25,110 bases of DNA, from assembly GCA_036398095.1 (NCBI GenBank), contig DASWHR010000090.1, forward strand, positions 1-25,110, written 5' to 3'. How positions within the stretch are numbered: the stretch's first letter is position 1; each line of letters opens with the position of its first letter. This document shows, piece by piece, positions 8,932-15,373 of the stretch. The stretch is from DASWHR01 sp036398095 (GTDB lineage Bacteria; Actinomycetota; AC-67). The notes beneath the pieces are model-generated. The model made no database searches. It was not told where the DNA came from and saw nothing but the letters and a program-made list of their open reading frames with translations. A program made the translations under genes and the position numbers.

Positions 8932-8960
8932 ACCATAGCCAGCAAGCGCGCCAGCGTAAA
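8932..8960 (-). promoter_or_regulatory. Candidate promoter of the C25 peptidase/HprK/PqqD unit
   Basis: On the minus strand, TTTACG (8955-8960) and TATGGT (8932-8937) are separated by 17 bp, each matching 4 of 6 of the sigma70-type consensus. Transcription would begin near 8925, giving a leader of about 68 nt before ATG 8857. The 144-bp gap between moaA's stop and this start holds nothing else recognised. Confidence 0.4.
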
Positions 8961-9001
8961 GGGTGCAAGAGGAAAGCGGCCGGAAAGGCTGAAGAGCTTG
9001 C

Positions 9002-9982
9002 TCAGCCGCCGATCATCGACATCGAGCGCTTCGGGCGCACGAAGCCGGGGCGGTCGATCAGGTGTCCGCGCCATTTTCCGGCGACGTTTTTCGTGATCGC
9101 AGCCGCAATGTCGTCGTCGGAGGCGCCGCCGCGAAGCAGCGCGCGCAGATCGGTTTCGCTCAACGCAAACAGGCAGTTCCGCAGTTGCCCTTCCGCGGTG
9201 ATGCGAATGCGGTTGCACGATTCGCAGAACGGCTCGGTGACGCTGCTGATCACGCCGACGCCGCCGGGTGCGTCGTCGGCGAACCGGTACACCGTCGCCG
9301 GCTCGGGTCCGTGCGCGACCGGCTCCAGCGGGAACTCCTGCGCGATGCGCGCGAGCACCTCGGCGCTTGGCACGACCGCGCTGCGCTCCCAGGTCTCGTC
9401 CGCGTCGAGTGGCATGAACTCGATGAAGCGAACCTGATAGCCGGTCTCGCGCGCGAAGCGGGCGAAGTCGGTGATCTCGGCGTCGTTGGTTCCGCGGATC
9501 ACGACGCAGTTAAGCTTGATCGGCGCAAGACCGGCGTTCTCGGCTGCGCGCAGCCCGTCCATGACCGCGTGCAGCGCATCGCGGCGCGTCATCTCGGCGA
9601 AGCGATGCTGCAGCAGCGAGTCTACGCTGACGTTGATGCGCTTCAATCCGGCCGCCGCCAGATCCGCCGCCTGCTCGGCCAGCCAGAAACCGTTCGTCGT
9701 CAGCGACAGATCCGGAACGCCGCGCGCGGACAGCATTGCGACCAGCCCCGACAGGTCGCGGCGCATCAACGGCTCGCCGCCGGTCAGCCGGATCGTGCGC
9801 ACGCCCAGCCCGACGAACACCCCGGCCAGCCGGTCGATCTCTTCGAAGGTGAGGATCTCCTCGCGAGGGAGCCACTTCAGGCCTTCGGCCGGCATGCAAT
9901 AGGTGCAGCGAAAATTGCACTTGTCGGTCACCGAGATCCGAAGATCGTCGGCGACGCGTCCGAAAGAGTCGCTGAGGCTCAT
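9002..9982 (-). CDS. moaA: GTP 3',8-cyclase MoaA (molybdenum cofactor biosynthesis)
   Basis: 326 residues, normal length for MoaA, the radical-SAM enzyme that converts GTP to 3',8-cyclo-GTP in the first step of molybdopterin synthesis. The N-terminal radical-SAM cluster site is C22-x3-C26-x2-C29 (TDKCNFRCTYCMPAEG). The SAM-binding segment RLTGGEPLMRRDL follows. The second 4Fe-4S site, which binds GTP, is C253-x2-C256-x13-C270 (CESCNRIRITAEGQLRNC). The protein ends in the conserved Gly-Gly (MSMIGG). The start at 9982 matches the usual SDSFGRVADDLRISVTD opening; the longer open frame upstream is not MoaA-like. No Shine-Dalgarno is present; TATACT lies 6 nt before the ATG, so the message may be leaderless. 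It could supply cofactor to enzymes such as the oxidoreductase at the left edge, though the two are not in one operon. Confidence 0.96.
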   Translation of the reverse strand: MSLSDSFGRVADDLRISVTDKCNFRCTYCMPAEGLKWLPREEILTFEEIDRLAGVFVGLGVRTIRLTGGEPLMRRDLSGLVAMLSARGVPDLSLTTNGFWLAEQAADLAAAGLKRINVSVDSLLQHRFAEMTRRDALHAVMDGLRAAENAGLAPIKLNCVVIRGTNDAEITDFARFARETGYQVRFIEFMPLDADETWERSAVVPSAEVLARIAQEFPLEPVAHGPEPATVYRFADDAPGGVGVISSVTEPFCESCNRIRITAEGQLRNCLFALSETDLRALLRGGASDDDIAAAITKNVAGKWRGHLIDRPGFVRPKRSMSMIGG

Positions 9983-10123
9983 CGATCCAGTATAGAGGCG
10001 GCCAGCAATCGCCGGATCCGGTCTGCCGTCTCCGCCGCATGCTCGGTGACGCCGGACCAGGTGATCTGCAGCACCCGCCAGCCCAACTCCAAAGCCCCGC
10101 CGAGGCCTTCGAGGGGGTTGGGT
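9979..10123 (-). pseudogene. Remnant of a gene 3' end, DUF559-like C-terminus
   Basis: Reading the minus strand in the frame that ends at TGA 9981-9979 (overlapping moaA's ATG as ATGA) gives about 48 residues: PNPLEGLGGALELGWRVLQ, then ITWSGVTEHAAETADRIRR and LLAASILDR. The pattern GWRVL-x-hydrophobic-TW followed by an amphipathic helix resembles the C-terminal end of DUF559/very-short-patch-repair-like endonuclease-fold proteins. The N-terminal catalytic part is absent, because the frame runs back into the terminator of the sigma-like gene with no start. It is therefore probably a decayed or truncated gene once placed directly before moaA. The family call rests on a short pattern and is tentative. 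Confidence 0.42.
9989..9994 (-). promoter_or_regulatory. Candidate -10 element for leaderless moaA
   Basis: TATACT on the minus strand ends 6 nt before moaA's ATG, the distance expected between a -10 box and the transcription start. With no Shine-Dalgarno present, transcription may start on the ATG itself. The -35 region is not convincing. Confidence 0.35.
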
Positions 10124-10136
10124 GAAATGAATGAGG

Positions 10137-10170
10137 AAAGCCCCGGCCGGATCGTCCGGGCCGGGGCTTT
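10137..10170 (-). terminator. Rho-independent (likely bidirectional) terminator after the sigma-like gene
   Basis: Perfect 12-bp arms at 10137-10148 and 10159-10170 (core GCCCCGGCC) enclose a 10-nt loop that can itself pair further (GGA/TCC). T runs flank both sides: TTT then CC on the minus strand, TTTT on the plus strand. It lies 16 bp past the stop of the sigma-region-4-like gene on the minus strand. Confidence 0.75.
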
Positions 10171-10185
10171 TCGTGGCGCCTCGGT

Positions 10186-10968
10186 TCAGTGCACGGGCCA
10201 GACCGCCCACGCGAAGAGCATCCCGACCGTCGCGGCCGCCGCGACGCGTCCGATCAGAGACCAGACGCTGCGGCTCCCTGCCCCGCGTTCCGCCGGGACG
10301 TCGCCCGCTTGCGCAACCGGCTCGGATTCGATCGTTGCCGGTTGCACCGGCGCGATCAGAACCTGGACCGGCGTCGGCGCCGACCGCGACCGCTGCATGC
10401 GCACCACCGTTGCGACGGGCTCATCCGCCGCAGCCGGGTCGGGTGCCGGCTTGGCCGCCGCGCGCAATGCGCGCGTCAGGTCCACCGGACGTCCGAGCCG
10501 TCTCGCGACCGCGACTGCGGCGCACGCGAGGATCGGCTGCACTTGCGTCGGCCGCACACCAAGCACGCGTGCGACGTCGCCTTCGCTCATCTTCAAGCCG
10601 TGTCGCATCAGCACGGCCGCTCGCTGACGATGCCGCAGCGCGACCACGGGTGCGAGCATCTTGCTCGTCGTGTCGTCTGCGACGCGAACGGTTGCGGCTT
10701 CCGCCTTCAAGGCCTGATAGGCGAGCCTGAGACCGAGCACCTCCTCCTCGTCCGGTGCGGTCCGGCCGGATCGAACGTGCCGGCGCGCTTCGGCGGCCGC
10801 CCAGGTCAACGTTGCCCGGACGCCGAGAGGAAGCAGATGCGGCGCCCGCCCGACCAGAGCGGATCCGAAGAACCGATACGACCACGGCAGGACCTGATCG
10901 GGATTGCCGGCCGACGATCGGCGCGGCGGCCCGGCCCGGACCTGTGTCCATTGGAGCGCTGGGTCCAT
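10186..10968 (-). CDS. Sigma-70 region-4-like HTH protein with C-terminal membrane anchor
   Basis: 260 residues. Residues about 107-158 (VVALRHRQRAAVLMRHGLKM, then SEGDVARVLGVRPTQVQPIL) read like the region-4 helix-turn-helix of an ECF-type sigma factor. The first 100 residues contain helices that may be a degenerate region 2, but the -10-binding motifs are not recognisable. Residues 165-230 are Ala/Pro-rich linker. A single hydrophobic segment, SLIGRVAAAATVGMLFAWAV (about 237-256), ends the chain, so it would be membrane-tethered with the HTH in the cytoplasm. ATG 10968 is preceded by AAGGGG/GGAGG at close spacing, which fixes the start. It stands alone, with its own terminator and a candidate promoter. 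It may be a membrane-held sigma factor or sigma-like regulator; no anti-sigma gene is adjacent. DNA binding is inferred from the motif only. Confidence 0.72.
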   Translation of the reverse strand: MDPALQWTQVRAGPPRRSSAGNPDQVLPWSYRFFGSALVGRAPHLLPLGVRATLTWAAAEARRHVRSGRTAPDEEEVLGLRLAYQALKAEAATVRVADDTTSKMLAPVVALRHRQRAAVLMRHGLKMSEGDVARVLGVRPTQVQPILACAAVAVARRLGRPVDLTRALRAAAKPAPDPAAADEPVATVVRMQRSRSAPTPVQVLIAPVQPATIESEPVAQAGDVPAERGAGSRSVWSLIGRVAAAATVGMLFAWAVWPVH

Positions 10969-11047
10969 GACCTCCCCTTTCTGGGGACGGAGATGAATCT
11001 GCCACGCTCCGCTTCGCTCACGCCCCCTCACCCGGGGACGGCAAGCA

Positions 11048-11075
11048 ACCTTAGCCCGGCCGGGCAGCAGGTCAA
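11048..11075 (-). promoter_or_regulatory. Candidate promoter of the sigma-like gene
   Basis: TTGACC (11070-11075) and TAAGGT (11048-11053) on the minus strand are separated by 16 bp, in the 112-bp gap between typA's stop and the sigma-like start. The spacer contains the palindrome GCCCGGCCGGGC, which could alternatively be a weak typA terminator hairpin without a T run. Confidence 0.33.
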
Positions 11076-11080
11076 GGACG

Positions 11081-12913
11081 CTAGTGGGGCTGGGCTTTCA
11101 CGGCCCGCTCGCGGACTCGGCGGTCTAGGTGGCGCTTGCGGACGCGCAGCGACTTGGGCGTGACCTCGACCAGCTCGTCGGCGGCGATGAACTCGATCGA
11201 GGTCTCGACGCTCAGCTCGTGAGGCGGCTCGAGCTTGATCGCCTCGTCCGAGGCATGGGTCCGGATGTTGGTCTTCTGCTTCTCGCGCGTGACGTTGACG
11301 ACCAGCTCGTCGGGTCGCGAATGCTCGCCGACCACCATGCCTTCGTAGACCTCTTCGCCGGGACCGATCAGCAGCACGCCGCGCGGCTGCAGCGAATCGA
11401 GCGCGTACGCGGTGGACTTGCCGTGACGGTCCGCGACCATCGCCCCGCCGTTGCGATGCGGAAGATCCCCGACCCACGGGATGTAGCCCGCGGCGTGCAG
11501 GTGCAGCAGCGCGGTGCCGCGCGTCGCGGTCAGTAGCAGCGTGCGGAAGCCGATCAGGCCGCGCGCCGGCGCTTCGAACGTCACGATCGACCGGCCGACG
11601 TCGCCGGGACGGATATCCACGACCTTGCCCTTTCGCGGCGCGAGATTCTGCGAGATGGTGCCGACGTGATCGTCGGGCACGTCGACGACACCCCGTTCGA
11701 GCGGCTCGTGCAACACGCCTTCGATCTCGCGCGTGATCACTTCGGGACGCGAGACTTGGAACTCGTAGCCTTCGCGGCGCATCGTTTCGATCAGAACGGC
11801 GAGCTGCAACTCGCCGCGGCCGGCGACTTCGATGACCTCGGGCGAGTCGGTCGGCGTGACGCGGATGCTGACGTTGCCCAGGATCTCGCGGTCGAGCCGC
11901 TCTTTCAGATGACGGCTGGTGAGGAACTTGCCTTCGCGGCCGGACAGCGGGCTCGTGCTCACGCCGAAGGTCATGCGCAGGACCGGCTCGTCGACGATCA
12001 AACGGCCGAGCGCGACCGGCGCGTCGGGATCGGCGAGCGTGTCGCCGATCTCAACGTCCGGGAGGCCGGCGGCGACGAACAGATCGCCGGCGCCGATCTC
12101 GTCGACGCGAACGCGCGCAAGTCCCAGGAAGCACTCGAGTGCAGTCAGCTTGCGGCGCTCGGTCGAACCGTCGTCGCGGCAGAGCGCGATCGCTTCGTCG
12201 GCGCGCAGCGTGCCCTGGACGACGCGCCCGATCGCGAGCCGGCCCAGATAGTCGCTGGCGTCGAGATTGGTGACGAGCGCCTGCAGCGGCCCGGTGGGAT
12301 CGCCCGATGGAGCGGGGATGTAGTCGATGATCGCGTCGAGCAGCGGAGAGAGGTCGGCATCGTCGGGCGGGACTTCGCCGTCGGGAAGGATGTCCTTGAC
12401 GACGCGGCCGTCACGAGCGATCGCGCTGAAAACCGGAAAATCGATGTGGTGGTCTTGGGCTTCCAAGTCGAAGTAGAGCTGGTAGATCTCATCGAGGACT
12501 TCGGAGGCGCGCGCGTCCTTGCGGTCCACCTTGTTGACAACCACAATCGACGGCAGGCCGCGCTGCATGGCCTTCTGAAGGACGTATCGGGTTTGCGGAA
12601 GCGGTCCTTCGGCGGCGTCCACGATCAAGACGACGCCGTCGACCATGGCCAGGGCGCGCTCGACTTCTCCGCCGAAATCGGAGTGCCCGGGCGTGTCGAC
12701 CAGGTTGATCGTGTGGTTTTTCCATGGGATCTGCGCGGCTTTCGCGAAGATCGTGATGCCCTTTTCGCGCTCGAGGTCGTTGGAGTCCATGACGCGATCG
12801 GGGGCGGTCGTGTTGGCGCGGAGCACGCCGGAGACGCGCAGCATCGCATCGACCAGGGTGGTCTTCCCGGGGTCGACGTGGGCGACGAGCGCGACGTTTC
12901 GAATGTTGGTCAT
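11081..12913 (-). CDS. typA: Ribosome-associated translational GTPase TypA/BipA
   Basis: 610 residues, the normal length. This family binds the 70S ribosome at the EF-G site and aids ribosome assembly and stress or low-temperature growth. G-domain motifs in order: P-loop AHVDPGKTT (11-19), switch I region DSNDLEREKGITI, G3 DTPGHSDFGGEVERA, G4 NKVDRKDAR. EF-G-like domains follow, then the TypA-specific C-terminal domain (GVLLIGPGEEVYEGMVVGEH, then the Lys/Arg-rich tail). The P-loop has Pro where TypA proteins usually have His (AHVDHGKTT); the codon is CCC and the rest of the loop is intact. ATG 12913 follows the thioredoxin-TPR gene by 72 bp with no strong Shine-Dalgarno. The two may be co-transcribed. 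Confidence 0.95.
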   Translation of the reverse strand: MTNIRNVALVAHVDPGKTTLVDAMLRVSGVLRANTTAPDRVMDSNDLEREKGITIFAKAAQIPWKNHTINLVDTPGHSDFGGEVERALAMVDGVVLIVDAAEGPLPQTRYVLQKAMQRGLPSIVVVNKVDRKDARASEVLDEIYQLYFDLEAQDHHIDFPVFSAIARDGRVVKDILPDGEVPPDDADLSPLLDAIIDYIPAPSGDPTGPLQALVTNLDASDYLGRLAIGRVVQGTLRADEAIALCRDDGSTERRKLTALECFLGLARVRVDEIGAGDLFVAAGLPDVEIGDTLADPDAPVALGRLIVDEPVLRMTFGVSTSPLSGREGKFLTSRHLKERLDREILGNVSIRVTPTDSPEVIEVAGRGELQLAVLIETMRREGYEFQVSRPEVITREIEGVLHEPLERGVVDVPDDHVGTISQNLAPRKGKVVDIRPGDVGRSIVTFEAPARGLIGFRTLLLTATRGTALLHLHAAGYIPWVGDLPHRNGGAMVADRHGKSTAYALDSLQPRGVLLIGPGEEVYEGMVVGEHSRPDELVVNVTREKQKTNIRTHASDEAIKLEPPHELSVETSIEFIAADELVEVTPKSLRVRKRHLDRRVRERAVKAQPH

Positions 12914-12985
12914 GAGCCAGTCAAGCGTACTCGGGGCAGCGGCGCGCCGCTCGCGGCCGCCGGCGAATAGAACCTTGCGGGGCTT

Positions 12986-13795
12986 TTAGAACAGGGCGCT
13001 GGCCAGCTCGCGGCGGTAGCGAGCGACGAGCGGGTCGGCGTCGCCGAGCAACGCGAACACATCGAGCATCGCGGCGCGCGCCGGGTCGCGTTCGCCGTCG
13101 CGGAACGCGCTCATCAATTGTTCGAGCGCGTCGGCGTTGCGTCCGGCGGCGGCGAGCGCCAGCCCGTAGGAGACCCGGGCGGCCGGGTCGGCTTCGGCTG
13201 CATCGGCGAGCGAGCCCAGATCGGCCGACGACACCGACGCAAGATCGATCTGCGCCGCGAGTCGCCGCACGTCGTCGTCCTCGGGAATCCGCGCAAGCAG
13301 CGCCTTGGCCTCGGCCGTCTCGCCGCGCAGACCCACGATCGCGGCGAGCCGCACGATCGCGGCGCGGTGTCCCGGGTCGCGCGCCAGCACGCTGCGCAGG
13401 ATCGGCTCGGCCTCGGCATCGCCGAGCGGCGCGGCCTGCTCGACGACGCGATCGTCTTCGGAGGGAGTCAGACGCTCGAAGAACTCGCGCACGGCTTGTT
13501 CGGGTTGCGCGCCCAGAAACGCATCGACGGGACGGCCGTCTTTGAACGCGATCACGGTCGGGATCGACTGGATGCCGAACGTGCCGGCGGTCTGCGGGTT
13601 GGCGTCCACGTCCATCTTCAGCGCGACGACCGATCCGGCGTGATCGGCCGCGACCCGCTCGATGGTCGGGGACAGCTGCCGGCACGGCCCGCACCACGCC
13701 GCCCAGAAGTCCACGACCACGGGCGTGGTCTTGGAACGCTCCAGCACGTCGGCGGAGAAGGCGGCGTCGGTCACATCGGCGACGGTCATCGGCAT
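12986..13795 (-). CDS. Thioredoxin-domain protein with C-terminal TPR-like region (CnoX/YbbN type)
   Basis: 269 residues. Residues 1-115 are a thioredoxin fold with the complete active site FWAAWCGPCRQ (Cys35, Cys38) and the cis-Pro segment SIPTVIAFKDG. Residues about 120-269 are all-helical TPR-like repeats (AEPILRSVLARDPGHRAAIV and similar), as in YbbN/CnoX. E. coli CnoX is a chaperone-redoxin that protects substrates and passes them to GroEL. The intact CGPC suggests redox activity may also be retained, as in several non-E. coli members. Start: ATG 13795 is used; a TTG at 13798 and an ATG at 13789 are alternatives, and no Shine-Dalgarno is visible. Only 36 bp separate it from the divergent selenoprotein gene, so their promoters must overlap or the messages be leaderless. 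Both genes are thiol-redox related, which supports joint regulation. Confidence 0.9.
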   Translation of the reverse strand: MPMTVADVTDAAFSADVLERSKTTPVVVDFWAAWCGPCRQLSPTIERVAADHAGSVVALKMDVDANPQTAGTFGIQSIPTVIAFKDGRPVDAFLGAQPEQAVREFFERLTPSEDDRVVEQAAPLGDAEAEPILRSVLARDPGHRAAIVRLAAIVGLRGETAEAKALLARIPEDDDVRRLAAQIDLASVSSADLGSLADAAEADPAARVSYGLALAAAGRNADALEQLMSAFRDGERDPARAAMLDVFALLGDADPLVARYRRELASALF

Positions 13796-13831
13796 CAAGG
13801 CTATCGCGTCCTCGCGTATGCTTGCGGCATC

Positions 13832-14611
13832 ATGAGACCGGAACGTCGAGAGGCGATCAAGAAATTCCTCGAGCGCCCGGGAACCGAGCGCGTCGAGGTT
13901 TCGCTCGCGGCCGAATCCGCCGCGCGGTTGAGCATGCTCGCGTCGTTCGGCATCTCGGGCGACGCACCCGAAGTCGCGCAGATGTACGCCTCACGCTTGC
14001 TGGAGCAAGCGCTCGAGGACCTCGGCAGCGACCCGATCGAAGGGATCCAAACCGTGAGCCCCCGCGAGCCGAATCCGATTGCGGCCGGCGCCGCCGCGCC
14101 CGATGCGATCGTGATCGGCGACGCGGGCGAGCCGGTGCATCTGAACGACCAGTGGGGCGAGCAGACCGCGCTGCTGGTTTTCCTGCGCCACTACGGCTGA
14201 CCGTTTTGCCGGCGTCACCTGGCGCAGTTGCGCCGGGACCACGAAACCTTCGAGTCCAAAGGAGTGCGGATCGTGTGCATCGCGCAAGGCGACGACGCCG
14301 ACCGCGCCGCGTTCCTCGACGCGCACGGTCCGTATCCGTTCCCGATCTACAGCGACCCGGACCGCGACGCCTACGTCGCCTACGGGCTCGCGCGGGGCAC
14401 GCTTGCGCAGATCATCTTCAACCCGGCCGTGATCGCCGCCGGCATGGCGGCCTACCAAGAGGGTCACAAGATCGAGTCGATCGTCGGCGACCCGTTCCAG
14501 CTACCCGGCACGTTCCTGGTCGGCCCCGACGGGATCGTCATCTACGCGCACGCCGGCCGGACGGCAAACGACTTCCCGCCGAACGACGACGTACTCGCCG
14601 CTATCGGCTGA
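13832..14611 (+). CDS. Selenoprotein: peroxiredoxin-like (AhpC-TSA_2/PRXL2-type) with UGA-encoded Sec in a U-x-x-C motif
   Basis: The frame from ATG 13832 to TGA 14611 (259 residues) is broken only by TGA at 14198-14200. Reading it as selenocysteine gives FLRHYG-U-PFCRRHLAQL, with Sec123 and resolving Cys126. The Cys form of this motif (RHYGCPFCR) is the active site of AhpC-TSA_2 peroxiredoxin-like proteins. The domain continues after the TGA in the same frame: GVRIVCIAQGDD, FPIYSDPDRDAYVAYGL, and near the end DPFQLPGTFLVGPDGIVIYA. A hairpin 17 nt after the TGA matches the bacterial SECIS model. The first 80 residues are a helical extension of unknown role, including EVSLAAESAARLSMLASFGI. There is no Shine-Dalgarno; TATGCT (13817-13822) precedes the ATG by 9 nt. 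It probably reduces peroxides or disulfides with thioredoxin-type donors. Alternative: a genuine nonsense mutation, though position and hairpin argue against it. A related family, SelL, has U-x-x-U. Confidence 0.87.
14218..14237 (+). promoter_or_regulatory. SECIS-like hairpin for Sec insertion
   Basis: CCTGGCGC (14218-14225) pairs with GCGCCGGG (14230-14237), eight pairs with one T-G wobble, around the loop AGTT (14226-14229). The loop begins 25 nt after the in-frame TGA and has G at its second position. This is the small, G-containing apical loop and the spacing expected of bacterial SECIS elements that recruit SelB. It lies inside the coding sequence, as bacterial elements do. Confidence 0.72.
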
Positions 14612-15373
14612 GGCTGGCGCGACCCACATGCGGTCGCGCCAGCGGCGCAGCAGGCGCAGCGCCGGCACGCCGAGCACGCCGATCAGCACCACATTGCCGA
14701 TCGCGCGGCCGGCGTCCCACGCGAACGAGGTGAGCATGTAGAAGCGCCGGAACGCGCCGGCGGCCTCGGCGGCGCCCATGCCGGTGCGCCACCCGACGGA
14801 TGCGTCGCCCGCGGCCAGATACGGCCAGAACCACAGGTCGGTAACGACGCCGAAGAAGAATCCGGCGGCGTACCCGTAGGCGCACAGCATCGCGACGGCG
14901 GCGGCGGGGCGAACGCGCTCGGCGAACGGGCGAAGCAGTCCGGCGCCGGCGCCGATCCATCCGGCGGCGAACATCTGGAACGGCAGCCACGGTCCGATGC
15001 CGGCCGTGATCAGCCCCGATGCCGCGAACGACAACGCGCCGAGCAAGAAGCCGAACGCCGGACCGAACACGGCGCCGCACACGATCGGCAGCGCGAAGAT
15101 CATCGACGCGCCGCCGATCGCGCCGGGCACGCGAAGCACGGCGTTCAATCCGCAGAGCACGCCGAGCAGCGCGACGCCTTTCGCGTCGAGTCGCCGGCCG
15201 CTCGTCTCGCCGACGGCGACGGCGAGCAGCACCGGCACCGACAGCGCCAGCAGGATCGGCGCGTCGGTTGCGTGCGCGGCCCCGCTCGCGGCGGCCGGGT
15301 CCGCGCCGGCGATCATCGGCGCGAGCAATGCGGCGACGGCCGCCAGGTTCGCGGCGATCAGCATCGCGGTCAT
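14501..15373 (-). CDS. ECF transporter S component, probable cobalamin-specific (CbrT-like)
   Basis: 290 residues, with about six hydrophobic segments. The central part (VLCGLNAVLRVPGAIGGASM, then IFALPIVCGAVFGPAFGFLLGA and LITAGIGPWLPFQMFAAGWI) is typical of S components that bind a vitamin in the membrane. Riboswitch control of the operon makes cobalamin the likely ligand; CbrT is the known ECF cobalamin S component. ATG 15373 overlaps the ATPase stop as ATGA. It is the last gene of the six-gene operon. Oddity: the frame runs 111 bp into the 3' end of the convergent selenoprotein gene, so the last 37 residues, after RMWVAPASADSG, may be a read-on tail with no fold. A stop lost by mutation would explain this. 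Confidence 0.85.
   Translation of the reverse strand: MTAMLIAANLAAVAALLAPMIAGADPAAASGAAHATDAPILLALSVPVLLAVAVGETSGRRLDAKGVALLGVLCGLNAVLRVPGAIGGASMIFALPIVCGAVFGPAFGFLLGALSFAASGLITAGIGPWLPFQMFAAGWIGAGAGLLRPFAERVRPAAAVAMLCAYGYAAGFFFGVVTDLWFWPYLAAGDASVGWRTGMGAAEAAGAFRRFYMLTSFAWDAGRAIGNVVLIGVLGVPALRLLRRWRDRMWVAPASADSGEYVVVRREVVCRPAGVRVDDDPVGADQERAG

Noticed and set aside
7448..8938. 496-codon plus-strand open frame at the start of the peptidase gene
   Set aside because: It is opposite the propeller repeats and signal peptide of the C25 protein, and its composition is that of a shadow frame.
10060..10125. Possible structured RNA (CCCAAC ... GTTGGG pairing) between moaA and the sigma-like gene
   Set aside because: Pairing is short and imperfect, and the same bases read well as a protein remnant. 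No known RNA family was recognised.
14198..14200. TGA as an ordinary nonsense mutation making a pseudogene
   Set aside because: It falls exactly on the catalytic Cys position, no other disruption is present in 780 bp, and a SECIS-like hairpin follows at the right distance. It remains possible if the genome lacks Sec machinery.
14228..14611. Separate 127-residue gene after the TGA
   Set aside because: It begins in the middle of a peroxiredoxin-like fold, lacks the catalytic residue and has no ribosome-binding site. The in-frame continuation through Sec explains it better.
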